Virus record (IMG/VR): IMGVR_UViG_3300010160_000023 | Location: 62,001 to 126,000 of that record | Length of the DNA: 64,000 bases | Strand: one strand, 5' to 3' | Origin: a virus | In this document: positions 53,200 through 61,646 of the stretch, one piece after another | Layout: every line of letters starts with the position of its first letter | How positions within the stretch are numbered: position 1 is the stretch's first letter | Made by a program: the position numbers and the translations under genes | The notes under the pieces: model-generated | What the model saw: only the letters and a program-made list of their open reading frames with translations | Database searches by the model: none | Told to the model about the DNA's origin: nothing

Positions 53200-53943
53200 A
53201 TGAAAGCATTCACTTTTCTTCTGGGGATTTTTCTCTTTTCTTCTTCTTTCGCTGGAACTATTGATCCAAATACTCCAGACTCTAAATATCTAGAGTACGG
53301 AGAAAAGTTTAGACATACAGTATCTATTTCTTGTTTTGATGGTAAGGGTAATTCTTCCGGATCTGCTGTTGTTATAGATCGTCATTGGATTATTACTGCT
53401 GCTCATGTTGTAGAGAATTGCCAAACTTGGACAGTAATTATTGATGGCGAAGAATATCCTTTGTCTAAAGTTATTTTAAATCCTAATTATCAAACTGAAC
53501 TTTTTGGATATGATGATATTGCTTTAGGTTACAGCGAAAAAGAATTAGTATTTAATAGCTATCCATTATTGTATGAATCTGATGATGAAGTGGGTAAAGT
53601 ATGTTCTCTTTCTGGTTGGGGTCTTACTGGGACTTTTGATAGTGGAGCAAATATATCTGATCGTAAGCGTAGGGCTGGTTCTAATTTTGTTGATGGAACT
53701 GAGCGACGAGTATTACTCTGTTCTCCTTCTAGGAAGCATGAGAAAGCCACAGAGCTTGAGTATTTAATTGCTAGTGGTGACAGTGGGGGTGGTCTTTTTA
53801 TAGACGGCAAACTCGCTGGAATCCATTCTTCAATAATAGCAAAAGATGGAAAACCAAATGGAACATATACAGATCAAAGTTGTCATACTAGAGTTAGTCT
53901 ATATTCTAAATGGATTAAAGAAACAATGGAGGCTTGTAAGTGA
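53200..53943 (+). CDS. Secreted trypsin-like serine protease
   Basis: 247 aa. Signal peptide 1-18 (ends SSSFA), then GSAVVIDRHWIITAAHVVE (His69), GYDDIALG (Asp105/106) and ASGDSGGGLF (Ser195): the full S1 catalytic triad. Would be exported. A secreted protease in a phage could cleave envelope or extracellular proteins, or mature phage proteins. Coupled by ATGA-like GTGA to the subtilase. Confidence 0.88.
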   Translation: MKAFTFLLGIFLFSSSFAGTIDPNTPDSKYLEYGEKFRHTVSISCFDGKGNSSGSAVVIDRHWIITAAHVVENCQTWTVIIDGEEYPLSKVILNPNYQTELFGYDDIALGYSEKELVFNSYPLLYESDDEVGKVCSLSGWGLTGTFDSGANISDRKRRAGSNFVDGTERRVLLCSPSRKHEKATELEYLIASGDSGGGLFIDGKLAGIHSSIIAKDGKPNGTYTDQSCHTRVSLYSKWIKETMEACK

Positions 53944-54875
53944 TAAGAAACAATAAAAATAAATGTGGTCTATTGCCTTATATCAGAGAGAATATCTATG
54001 GACTATCAACTAACTCTGGTCAGTTTATTGGTTGGGAAATTAAAAAATTCAATATAGAAAATCAATGGAAACATTCTACTGGAAAAGGAGTTACTGTTGC
54101 AGTGATAGATACTGGGTGTGATATTGATCATCCTGATATCAAGAATAATATAATCCAAGGTAAAAATTTTGTAGAAAAAAATAAAGATCCTATTGATAGA
54201 AATGGTCATGGAACACACGTTGCAGGAACGATAGCTGCTGAAAATAATGGAGTAGGAATGGTAGGAGTAGCTCCAGACGCAAAAATAATGCCAGTAAAGG
54301 CTTTAAAAGATGATGGGTCAGGAGACATACAAACAGTAGTCAGCGCAATTTTGTGGTCCGTTGACAATAATGCCGATTTAATAACTATGTCTTTAGGATC
54401 TCCTAATCCTCACCCAGATTTAGAGAGTGCTATAAATTATGCTGCATCTAAAGGAGTTATTATTTTTTGTGCCGCAGGAAACTCGGGAGAGCAAGCAGAT
54501 ATTATGTATCCCGCAAAATTTAATCATACCATAGCAATAGGGGCTATAGATAAAGATTTAAATAGAACAAATTTTACTTGTAGCGGAGAAACCTTAGACT
54601 TTTTAGCTCCTGGACATGAAATAATAAGTTGTGTTCCTGGAGGTAATTATGCTATGATGAGTGGTACAAGTATGAGCAATCCATTTGCGGTTGGTTGTGC
54701 TGCTTTATTTTTATCCTATGCTAGACAAATAAAATATTCAGCACAAAGCGAAATGTTAAACTCAACAGAAGACTATGTAAATGTATTTAAGAATAAAGCT
54801 AAACATCTAACTGATCCTAAATATTCTGGTATTAAAAAATACGAAGGTTATGGAATATTATATCCTGTACTTTAA
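53940..54875 (+). CDS. Subtilisin-like serine protease
   Basis: 311 aa from GTG 53940. VAVIDTGCDIDHPD (Asp57), NGHGTHVAGT (His90), AAGNSG (oxyanion Asn) and SGTSMSNPFA (Ser244) form the S8 triad. No signal peptide and only a short region before the catalytic domain, so cytoplasmic or exported by another route; prodomain absent or very short. Together with 53200 a two-protease operon. Last + strand gene before the strand switch. Confidence 0.92.
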   Translation: MIRNNKNKCGLLPYIRENIYGLSTNSGQFIGWEIKKFNIENQWKHSTGKGVTVAVIDTGCDIDHPDIKNNIIQGKNFVEKNKDPIDRNGHGTHVAGTIAAENNGVGMVGVAPDAKIMPVKALKDDGSGDIQTVVSAILWSVDNNADLITMSLGSPNPHPDLESAINYAASKGVIIFCAAGNSGEQADIMYPAKFNHTIAIGAIDKDLNRTNFTCSGETLDFLAPGHEIISCVPGGNYAMMSGTSMSNPFAVGCAALFLSYARQIKYSAQSEMLNSTEDYVNVFKNKAKHLTDPKYSGIKKYEGYGILYPVL

Positions 54876-55268
54876 CTATCTTCTAATTCCATAAAGTTTT
54901 TCGATATTTTCTCTGTCATAAATACCATATCTTTTTAGATATTGTTTCTCTTGATATTGCCAAGCTTCTAAGTCTCTGTAATATCTATTGATTTGTCTCA
55001 TTTCAAAATATGTTTGAGCATACCTTATTCTATTTTGCATATGCAGGGTGCTGGCTTCTTCGACATTAATAAGAGCTTGAGAATGTTTTAATTCATAATT
55101 TCCTTGAGCATTAATTATAGCAGCTTGTCCATTGGATGCTCCTTGATTCGCAGTAGATGCTATATTTAGTATTGCCTGCAAGCTGTTCCCTATAGAATCA
55201 TAAGGATTTTGAGAGTATGAGATATTAGCAATACTCAATAAGAATAAAAACAAAAAAACCCTAAACAT
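54876..55268 (-). CDS. Secreted small protein with coiled coil
   Basis: 130 aa. Signal peptide 1-19 (MFRVFLFLFLLSIANISYS). Mature part is Ala/Gln/Asn-rich helix (IINAQGNYELKHSQALIN) and ends NRYYRDLEAWQYQ...GIRR. The pattern (xYxMRQxNRxYR) recalls small planctomycete secreted proteins. Convergent with the subtilase with no gap. GGAAAGG lies ahead of the ATG. Confidence 0.65.
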   Translation of the reverse strand: MFRVFLFLFLLSIANISYSQNPYDSIGNSLQAILNIASTANQGASNGQAAIINAQGNYELKHSQALINVEEASTLHMQNRIRYAQTYFEMRQINRYYRDLEAWQYQEKQYLKRYGIYDRENIEKLYGIRR

Positions 55269-55358
55269 AATGAATACCTTTCCAATATTTTTTAATACCC
55301 TATCTACATACACAGACTCATTGTAAACGAAAATCTACTCTGGGCCAATGTTTACGTT

Positions 55359-56003
55359 TTATATTTTTATTAATACTCCGAGTTCGTGGAAAATTTTAAA
55401 TTGTAGATATGAGTTGGTTGGTATATTTTTTTCTTTTAAGAAATTATCTACAGCAGCTTTTACTCCAGGCAAATCTGTTCTTTCATAATCATGAAATGCT
55501 ATTATTCCTCCAGCAGAAACTTTGTCAAATACCTTAGACAAACTATCGTAAATACTATCGTAAAAATCTCCATCTAAGAAAGCAAAAGAAATAATTTCAG
55601 GAATTTTATTATCTGGAACATCTTTGAACCATGACTTGAAAGATATTGGAGGTCTAAGTCCATTATTTAAAAAGTTTTGTTCTAATACTTCTTGACTAGT
55701 TTTAAGAGTTCCTTCTCTCCACCCTGTATTCTCTTCATATTTGCTTAAAGCAGGAAGTCCTTCAAATGAATCGTACACGTATAGTTCTTTTTGGGACCTA
55801 TAATAGTCTAGCATCATTCGTATGTATTTTGATGATTCTCCTATATAACAACCGAATTCTGTAATGTCTCCTGGAATTTTATTTACAAGAGTATTTTCAA
55901 GTAAAGATATTAATATTCTAACTTGATCTAGAGAAATAATACTAGAATCTACAAAATTATTAGGTCTATTGAGTAGAAGATTTGCTATCTTTGAATTTAT
56001 CAT
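55359..56003 (-). CDS. TylF/MycF-type methyltransferase
   Basis: 214 aa. ITEFGCYIGESSKYIRMMLDYY is the SAM-binding motif; VYDSFEGLP and SFAFLDGDFYDSIYDSLSKVFDKVSAGGIIAFHDYE (acidic metal ligands) fit the TylF O-methyltransferase family that acts on sugars. Last gene of the glycan cluster; ATGA overlap with the upstream gene. Confidence 0.85.
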   Translation of the reverse strand: MINSKIANLLLNRPNNFVDSSIISLDQVRILISLLENTLVNKIPGDITEFGCYIGESSKYIRMMLDYYRSQKELYVYDSFEGLPALSKYEENTGWREGTLKTSQEVLEQNFLNNGLRPPISFKSWFKDVPDNKIPEIISFAFLDGDFYDSIYDSLSKVFDKVSAGGIIAFHDYERTDLPGVKAAVDNFLKEKNIPTNSYLQFKIFHELGVLIKI

Positions 56004-56638
56004 AAAGTTTTTTCTTTCATAAAACAACACCAAACAATTGGATCAAATTTTTCCTTCATGAATGGTGATAGGTTATTCTTTTCACATGCTTCTTTGATAT
56101 GACTATATTCTATTTCGTGCCAATTCCATCTCTTTCCTCTTATTTCAGAATTAAAATACTCTATAGAAGATGCATAGTCATGGGCCATGATAATATCATT
56201 TTCCTTCAAAAACTTGCTTAATATATTGAATTCTCCAATTTTGTTCCCTCCATCACACAAAACTAAAGTCAGTCCATCATTTTTAATAAAATCTATAGCT
56301 TCTTGTTTTACTTCTGTATAGTCATTAAAAAAAATATTTTCAACTTTGATAGTTGCTCCTTTTTGTTCTATCTCATTATACCAAGAATGATTATTTATGT
56401 CATATGATAATATTTTACAATCAATATTTAAATCTTTACAAGCCAAACATAAAAATTCAGTAAAACCACCTAAGGCTGTTCCTATTTCAAGAATATTAGA
56501 TGGTCGTATCATTTTTAATACATCATAAAAAACAAAGAAAGCTTCGTGATGCTGTTGAGCAGCTAGTCCCATTACTTGAGATAATCCATCATTATTATCT
56601 AAATCTATTTTTTTATTTATACTATTAGTATTAATCAT
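56000..56638 (-). CDS. Class I SAM methyltransferase (CmcI-like)
   Basis: 212 aa. ILEIGTALGGFTEFLCL is motif I, ILSYDIN motif II, LVLCDGGNK the acidic post-motif. Resembles cephalosporin-hydroxylase/CmcI-type enzymes. Probable sugar methylation. Belongs to the minus-strand operon. Confidence 0.75.
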   Translation of the reverse strand: MINTNSINKKIDLDNNDGLSQVMGLAAQQHHEAFFVFYDVLKMIRPSNILEIGTALGGFTEFLCLACKDLNIDCKILSYDINNHSWYNEIEQKGATIKVENIFFNDYTEVKQEAIDFIKNDGLTLVLCDGGNKIGEFNILSKFLKENDIIMAHDYASSIEYFNSEIRGKRWNWHEIEYSHIKEACEKNNLSPFMKEKFDPIVWCCFMKEKTL

Positions 56639-56641
56639 AAT

Positions 56642-57346
56642 TTAAAACCTTGTATAGTGATTACCACATACATCGTAAAATTCAAAACAATTTTCAATGA
56701 TACGAAAACAACTCCAGTCAGATTTCATATCTGCATCCATCGCACTCATCCCTATCTCCACACCTTCTGCAAAAGTCCAGACATTTTTATCTATACAAAA
56801 TTGGTTTCTAGATGACCAAAAATTAACAAAGTTTTTAAGTTTATCATTATTTTTGAAAATCATAAATTGCTCATTACAAACATGTGCTTTATCATAGTCA
56901 TGAATATCTGCTAGTCCATATGGTTCTATCTTATGTCTCCAAAAACAATTGTTCAAATCTCTTTTGGAGTCTCCTATGGCGTGCGGTCTTTCAAAGAAAA
57001 AATCTATTTCTGGACTACTATCTTCTAAAAATTTAATAATTTTAGCTTTGTCGTACTCATTAGAGATTATCCAATCTGCATCCGTAAATATAATATATTC
57101 ACTGGCAAAGTTAATAGCTTCTTTGATAGCTAAATATTTTAAATTGTAATTAAATGTATTACGTACTGTAAATTGAGTATTGTTTTCAACTTTTATTATT
57201 TTTGTATTAGAAGGATGTTCTGTTTCTATATCTGACACTATAACTCTAAGAATATTTGGATCTAAATCCATAAGCTTATTACTAAAGTTTATAGCAGAGT
57301 CGTAATATTTTTGACCTATTGCAAGTGTAGTAAAAAAATATTTCAT
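56642..57346 (-). CDS. GT-A-type glycosyltransferase, putative
   Basis: 234 aa. YIIFTDADWII supplies a DxD metal motif, followed by FFFERPHAIGD and ...EQFMIFKNNDKLKNFVNFW. Nucleotide-sugar transfer is likely, sugar unknown. No signal peptide or membrane helix, so cytoplasmic. Four nt separate it from 56638. Confidence 0.65.
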   Translation of the reverse strand: MKYFFTTLAIGQKYYDSAINFSNKLMDLDPNILRVIVSDIETEHPSNTKIIKVENNTQFTVRNTFNYNLKYLAIKEAINFASEYIIFTDADWIISNEYDKAKIIKFLEDSSPEIDFFFERPHAIGDSKRDLNNCFWRHKIEPYGLADIHDYDKAHVCNEQFMIFKNNDKLKNFVNFWSSRNQFCIDKNVWTFAEGVEIGMSAMDADMKSDWSCFRIIENCFEFYDVCGNHYTRF

Positions 57347-58333
57347 TTATGCCTCAACTATTTTTTCTAAGAAATTAAGAGTATAATCAAAATCATAATA
57401 TTCTGGCAGTTTATTATCTAAAAAGATTGGGGCTTCTATATATTTTCTATATAGACTATGATCAGAATCTATTTTTTTGACAAGCTCTAAAAAACTATTT
57501 AAATCATCAAAATTATGCAGATTGATGAAGCTATCCGGATTAAATCCTTCTTCTAGTATGAGCTTATTCCCAAAGAAAATAGGAATAGCACCAGAAAAAA
57601 AAGCGTGTATAATTTTTTCTTGTACGATATAATCAGTATTTGTATAATGTATAGCTATATTGAATTTATATTTTTGGAAAAATTCAATCTTCTCTCTATA
57701 AGTAAGTCCATCATTTCTTCCAATGTATTCAGCAGCTAACCATCTATACTTATTCAATTCTTCTTTTTGATCAATATTTTGTTTCCAAGGACCAGAAGAA
57801 GTTACTGTTTTATATTCGCAAAGTTTATTGAAAATTATTTCTCTAAAGTCATTATGAGAAGCTTGAGTTATTGAGCAAAATCTTGTATTTCTCTTTGAGA
57901 TTTTATCAAAATTTCTTGTTTCTGTGAGCCAGTTTAATGGAGAATCAACTAGTCTTGATTCATCAAATAATGTCCAAATATCAAAAACACAAGATGGCTG
58001 TCTCAAATATCTTTGATGATCAAATTTACTATATCCAATAGACCACCTGTTTGGACTAGATTCTACGATGCTATGAAAATCTGAAACTTCTCCTGATACA
58101 TATAAAAATTTAATATTTTTTTCTTCTTCTAAAGAAAATTTGGGAGGCATTTGATTAGTATATGAATCTATCTCATTTTCATTATAACCAAGATTTGTCT
58201 GTATCACAATATCTGGATTTTTTGAGTCAATTAGTACATTATATCTTTTAGACAAGATAAACTTGAAATAATTAATCCAGCTATGTTGTCCGTGATTAGG
58301 AAATCCTTGTCTTGTTATTCTGATAGTTTTCAT
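57347..58333 (-). CDS. GT10-like glycosyltransferase (fucosyltransferase family)
   Basis: 328 aa. FNIAIHYTNTDYIVQEKIIHAFFSGAIPIFFG and the following FINLHNF segment match the GT10 donor-binding motif (xFxxxFENSxxxDYVTEKLxxAxxAGxVPIYxG). It would transfer L-fucose or a related sugar; acceptor unknown. Overlaps the upstream gene by 4 nt. Confidence 0.8.
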   Translation of the reverse strand: MKTIRITRQGFPNHGQHSWINYFKFILSKRYNVLIDSKNPDIVIQTNLGYNENEIDSYTNQMPPKFSLEEEKNIKFLYVSGEVSDFHSIVESSPNRWSIGYSKFDHQRYLRQPSCVFDIWTLFDESRLVDSPLNWLTETRNFDKISKRNTRFCSITQASHNDFREIIFNKLCEYKTVTSSGPWKQNIDQKEELNKYRWLAAEYIGRNDGLTYREKIEFFQKYKFNIAIHYTNTDYIVQEKIIHAFFSGAIPIFFGNKLILEEGFNPDSFINLHNFDDLNSFLELVKKIDSDHSLYRKYIEAPIFLDNKLPEYYDFDYTLNFLEKIVEA

Positions 58334-59031
58334 CTGAAGTACTCCATTAGTTTAATAGTATCTTCATTATAGCCCCCATTGTCATGAACAAAAATTGGTA
58401 TAGAATTTAAAAATTCAATTTTACTATTATCAACTATAATATCTGGTTTGGCTAAGAAAGTATTTAATACCAATTGATTTTTATAATCTATTTGAATATC
58501 TGAATTTAGTAAATATTCAATTTGCCAGTTTCCTTGATCACACAAATGAATAAGTCCTCTTTTTAAGATATTATCTATATGCTCTAGAAATGAATCTGTT
58601 TTAGCACAGAAAGCACCGGCATTTAGAAATTTATAAGGACTCTGCACATTCTTACTGGGATAAAGATGACTGTACTGAGTATCAGGCCAAAGATTTCTTT
58701 CTGCTCCAAACAGAATATTGCAATCGTAGTTCTTCATAATCTCAGGAACATTATTTATCCCTCCAACATAGCCTACATCTGTAGCATCTAATAGAATAAA
58801 ATATTTGTATTGATTTAAAATATTCTCTTTTATAAATTTCACTATCTCTTTGATTCTGTAAAATGTAAATTTGAAATAATAACTTTCATTAGATATTCCA
58901 TAATCATCACTTCTATATCTAATAATATAGTAGTCTTTAGAATCTATATCTTTTAAAAGCTTATCTTCAAATGTTGGTTTAAAATGCTCAGGATAATCAA
59001 ATAATACTGTAATAATTGCTAATTTATTCAT
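58330..59031 (-). CDS. PLOD-type galactosyl/glucosyltransferase-like protein
   Basis: 233 aa. YFILLDATDVGYVGG (DxxD), FGAERNLWPD, YKFLNAGAFCAKTDSF and DQGNWQIEYL...IQIDYKNQLVLNTF follow the glycosyltransferase domain of procollagen-lysine hydroxylases/giant-virus homologues. That family glycosylates hydroxylysine. Target here unknown. ATG 59031 chosen; an earlier ATG at 59049 would overlap 59037. Confidence 0.75.
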   Translation of the reverse strand: MNKLAIITVLFDYPEHFKPTFEDKLLKDIDSKDYYIIRYRSDDYGISNESYYFKFTFYRIKEIVKFIKENILNQYKYFILLDATDVGYVGGINNVPEIMKNYDCNILFGAERNLWPDTQYSHLYPSKNVQSPYKFLNAGAFCAKTDSFLEHIDNILKRGLIHLCDQGNWQIEYLLNSDIQIDYKNQLVLNTFLAKPDIIVDNSKIEFLNSIPIFVHDNGGYNEDTIKLMEYFR

Positions 59032-59036
59032 AATTT

Positions 59037-59693
59037 TTAAGTATTCCACCAGTTAAGAGTTAAATCAGGATTGCTTATGCAATTAGGAAAATCTAAGTTT
59101 TGAAGTGGGTATGTAGAGGTCTCTTTTTCTGGTATGTAATCTATATAATTTTTATTTAAGTATGTACATTCTATAACGTCTGGAACTGGAGGATATCTAG
59201 ATATCGTTTCACAATTATTACCATGAATATGAATAAGATAAAAATATCTATTAAGTTTTTCAAAAATATTTTTCCAAATACTTATATCGTCTTTCCAGAA
59301 TAAATGAAATTCTACTACAAACTGTTTTATATTTTTAAAATTTCCAGTATATTCATTAAGTATATTATATTCATCTCCCTCAATATCCATTTGAATAATA
59401 CATTCTTCAGAAATATTTAATTCGTTCAAATCTATAACTTTTCTATTATAGAAATTAACACAGTTATTAGTTTGTGCTAAATCGCATTTGTCATTAATAT
59501 CATATATATCTATATGACTATTTGGATTATATCTTAAAAAATCTTCTTCAAAAGAGGTTTGATTATCACACCCGCAGGAAATAAGTTTTTTTGCATATAT
59601 ATGCTCTAAAGATAGTACGTATCCTCCATCTTTTGGGACTCCAAATCTTATTTTATTTTTTATTTGTTTTGGTATCAAATAGTTATGCAACAT
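59037..59693 (-). CDS. FkbM-type methyltransferase
   Basis: 218 aa. FGVPKDGGYVLSLE, LISCGCDNQTSFEEDF (SAM-binding) and CIIQMDIEGDEYNIL (catalytic/metal Asp-Glu) match FkbM family O-methyltransferases, which often decorate glycans. Overlaps the gene upstream by 11 nt. Confidence 0.85.
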   Translation of the reverse strand: MLHNYLIPKQIKNKIRFGVPKDGGYVLSLEHIYAKKLISCGCDNQTSFEEDFLRYNPNSHIDIYDINDKCDLAQTNNCVNFYNRKVIDLNELNISEECIIQMDIEGDEYNILNEYTGNFKNIKQFVVEFHLFWKDDISIWKNIFEKLNRYFYLIHIHGNNCETISRYPPVPDVIECTYLNKNYIDYIPEKETSTYPLQNLDFPNCISNPDLTLNWWNT

Positions 59694-60372
59694 TTTCTAT
59701 ATTTTTCCAGTATTCTAATTTAATGTTTTCGTTTTCAAAATATGTTTCATAATATGGCGAGTCATCTCCATAAAAAGTTATTGATAGATTTTCTTGATCT
59801 TCTCTTGAAAACCAAACAATAGTAAAATTTATATCGTTAAAAAACTGCAATAATACAGGAAATCCTGTTAGACAACAGAATATCTTTTGTTTTGTTTTTC
59901 TACAGATATTAATATTGTATATGATATCATGATTATCAAAATTTAAATAAGTACACTCATTTTCAGGAAATAGACCAGAGCGTTTCATTATTGGCCTATT
60001 TCTATCTGGAGTATTTTTATCTATAATTAAAGGTTTTTGTAGATATTCATCAGAAACGGATATGTCTGGACAAAACAATGATAATTTGGTATTTATATCA
60101 AATCCTAATTTTTTAGACATGTATCTTGCTCTACATGGTCTTGGTTCATTGCATATATGTGCTTGTATATCTATATCTCCAATTAAATCTAAAAAATCTA
60201 TTTCATCAATAAATTCTTGATATAATAAAAAATTTTTTAATCCATTAAATTTTTCATATGCTTTTGGCAATGATAAGTGGATATACTCTCCTCTTTGTTT
60301 TAAAGAAGATAATAGTGGTAATTGTGTTGAAAAATCCCCAAGAGTCCCAGTATCTTTATGGGTAATAATCAT
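59683..60372 (-). CDS. GT-B-like glycosyltransferase, putative
   Basis: 229 aa. TGTLGDFSTQLPLLSSLKQRGEYIHLSL opens like a GT9/GT-B N-terminal Rossmann domain, and IFCCLTGFPVLLQFFNDI could be the second. No clear donor motif, so the class is uncertain. One-base overlap with 60372. Confidence 0.45.
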   Translation of the reverse strand: MIITHKDTGTLGDFSTQLPLLSSLKQRGEYIHLSLPKAYEKFNGLKNFLLYQEFIDEIDFLDLIGDIDIQAHICNEPRPCRARYMSKKLGFDINTKLSLFCPDISVSDEYLQKPLIIDKNTPDRNRPIMKRSGLFPENECTYLNFDNHDIIYNINICRKTKQKIFCCLTGFPVLLQFFNDINFTIVWFSREDQENLSITFYGDDSPYYETYFENENIKLEYWKNIENVA

Positions 60373-61646
60373 TATAGATTGCCCGTGAGTCTTTCACACC
60401 AACCCTTAGATTTACTAAAAGGCCAAACTACCCAGTATTTAGGCTTATTTGCTGTTGGAAATTCTCTCCAAACCTTACAATATCCATCAGGATCATTTTT
60501 CATACTATTGATCTCTGTTGGGTCTGCATCTTTTCTGAAAAGAGTATTGTCTTGCTCATCATGAAATGCAACAACCCAATATTCATAATCTGTTTCTGGT
60601 ACACTTGAGTAGGCAACATCTATACAATGTTTGAATATGCTAGAAAAACTATTTAACCACTCGTCTTCAGATGAATAGTTATATGGGTTGGGAGGATATT
60701 TTTTATCTAATGTGTGTTGTTGTACTGCTCTTTTAGAAAACAACAAACCAGCATATCTTTCGTAGTCTCTTAAAGTTCGTTCTGTTCCAAAGCCATATTT
60801 GCCCTCATGACCTTCCTGTGTTTCTCCATCCATACCGAATAGTTTCCTATTAGTAAGATGTGAATGACTATTTTTTTGACCCCAAGTAATATCATCATCC
60901 CATTGCTTGGTTCTTCCTTTTCTGGTATATTCATGCCAGATTAAAGTCTTATGAGGATGGAAGAGATCGTATCCATGAGTAAATGCTCTTACCCCAACAC
61001 TTATTTCTTCTCCATGAAAATAGTATTCTGGATTATGTTGTACCTCTTTGGAGAATTCTCCTAAAGTAAAACAAAAATGTGCTGAATAAAATCTTGCAGG
61101 AACTGGGGAGGATAATTGCTGATATTCATCAATAGTCTCTGGCAAGAAGAAAACAGCACCTTCTGGAATAAATCTATCAAAACCCATTCTCCAAGGTTCT
61201 TTTGTTCTTCCAGCAGGATCATTTTCTGGATCAAAAGATGAGACATATCCTGTTAAAAGAGGTTTCTTAAATCCTTTACTCTGTAAATCTAATATCATTT
61301 CGATAAATCCAACATCCCAATCTTTTTCGAATCTCATGTGAGAATCTATTTGTAGAGTATATGTTTCTCCATCATATAGTTGTTGAACTTGATTTCTTGC
61401 CCAACAAACTCCTTTAGATTCCTTGTATGGAATGTCTAGAATTCTAAATCTTGTATCTTCTTTATATTTTGATAGATCATCAAATTTATCATCTGGACTA
61501 TATTGTCTAGCAATACCTATTCTTAAATTCTCAGGGAATTTAGCATTCTCTATCATATTTTCAATAGTAGGGACTAATTGAGGGTCCCTATAAGAAGCTA
61601 TTTGTACAAATATTGTATTAATTTTCTCTTCGTTCTTCTGCGTCAT
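60372..61646 (-). CDS. GlcNAc glycosyltransferase-like protein (PF11397 type)
   Basis: 424 aa. TIFVQIASYRDPQLVPTIENMIENAKFPENLRIGI is the diagnostic start of GlcNAc transferases; YTLQIDSHMRF gives the DxH metal motif, FHGEEISVGVRAFTHGYDLFHPHKTLIWHEY the acceptor region. C-terminal part unassigned. Acts on protein Ser/Thr-type acceptors in relatives; here unknown. Overlaps the upstream gene by 29 nt. Confidence 0.85.
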   Translation of the reverse strand: MTQKNEEKINTIFVQIASYRDPQLVPTIENMIENAKFPENLRIGIARQYSPDDKFDDLSKYKEDTRFRILDIPYKESKGVCWARNQVQQLYDGETYTLQIDSHMRFEKDWDVGFIEMILDLQSKGFKKPLLTGYVSSFDPENDPAGRTKEPWRMGFDRFIPEGAVFFLPETIDEYQQLSSPVPARFYSAHFCFTLGEFSKEVQHNPEYYFHGEEISVGVRAFTHGYDLFHPHKTLIWHEYTRKGRTKQWDDDITWGQKNSHSHLTNRKLFGMDGETQEGHEGKYGFGTERTLRDYERYAGLLFSKRAVQQHTLDKKYPPNPYNYSSEDEWLNSFSSIFKHCIDVAYSSVPETDYEYWVVAFHDEQDNTLFRKDADPTEINSMKNDPDGYCKVWREFPTANKPKYWVVWPFSKSKGWCERLTGNL

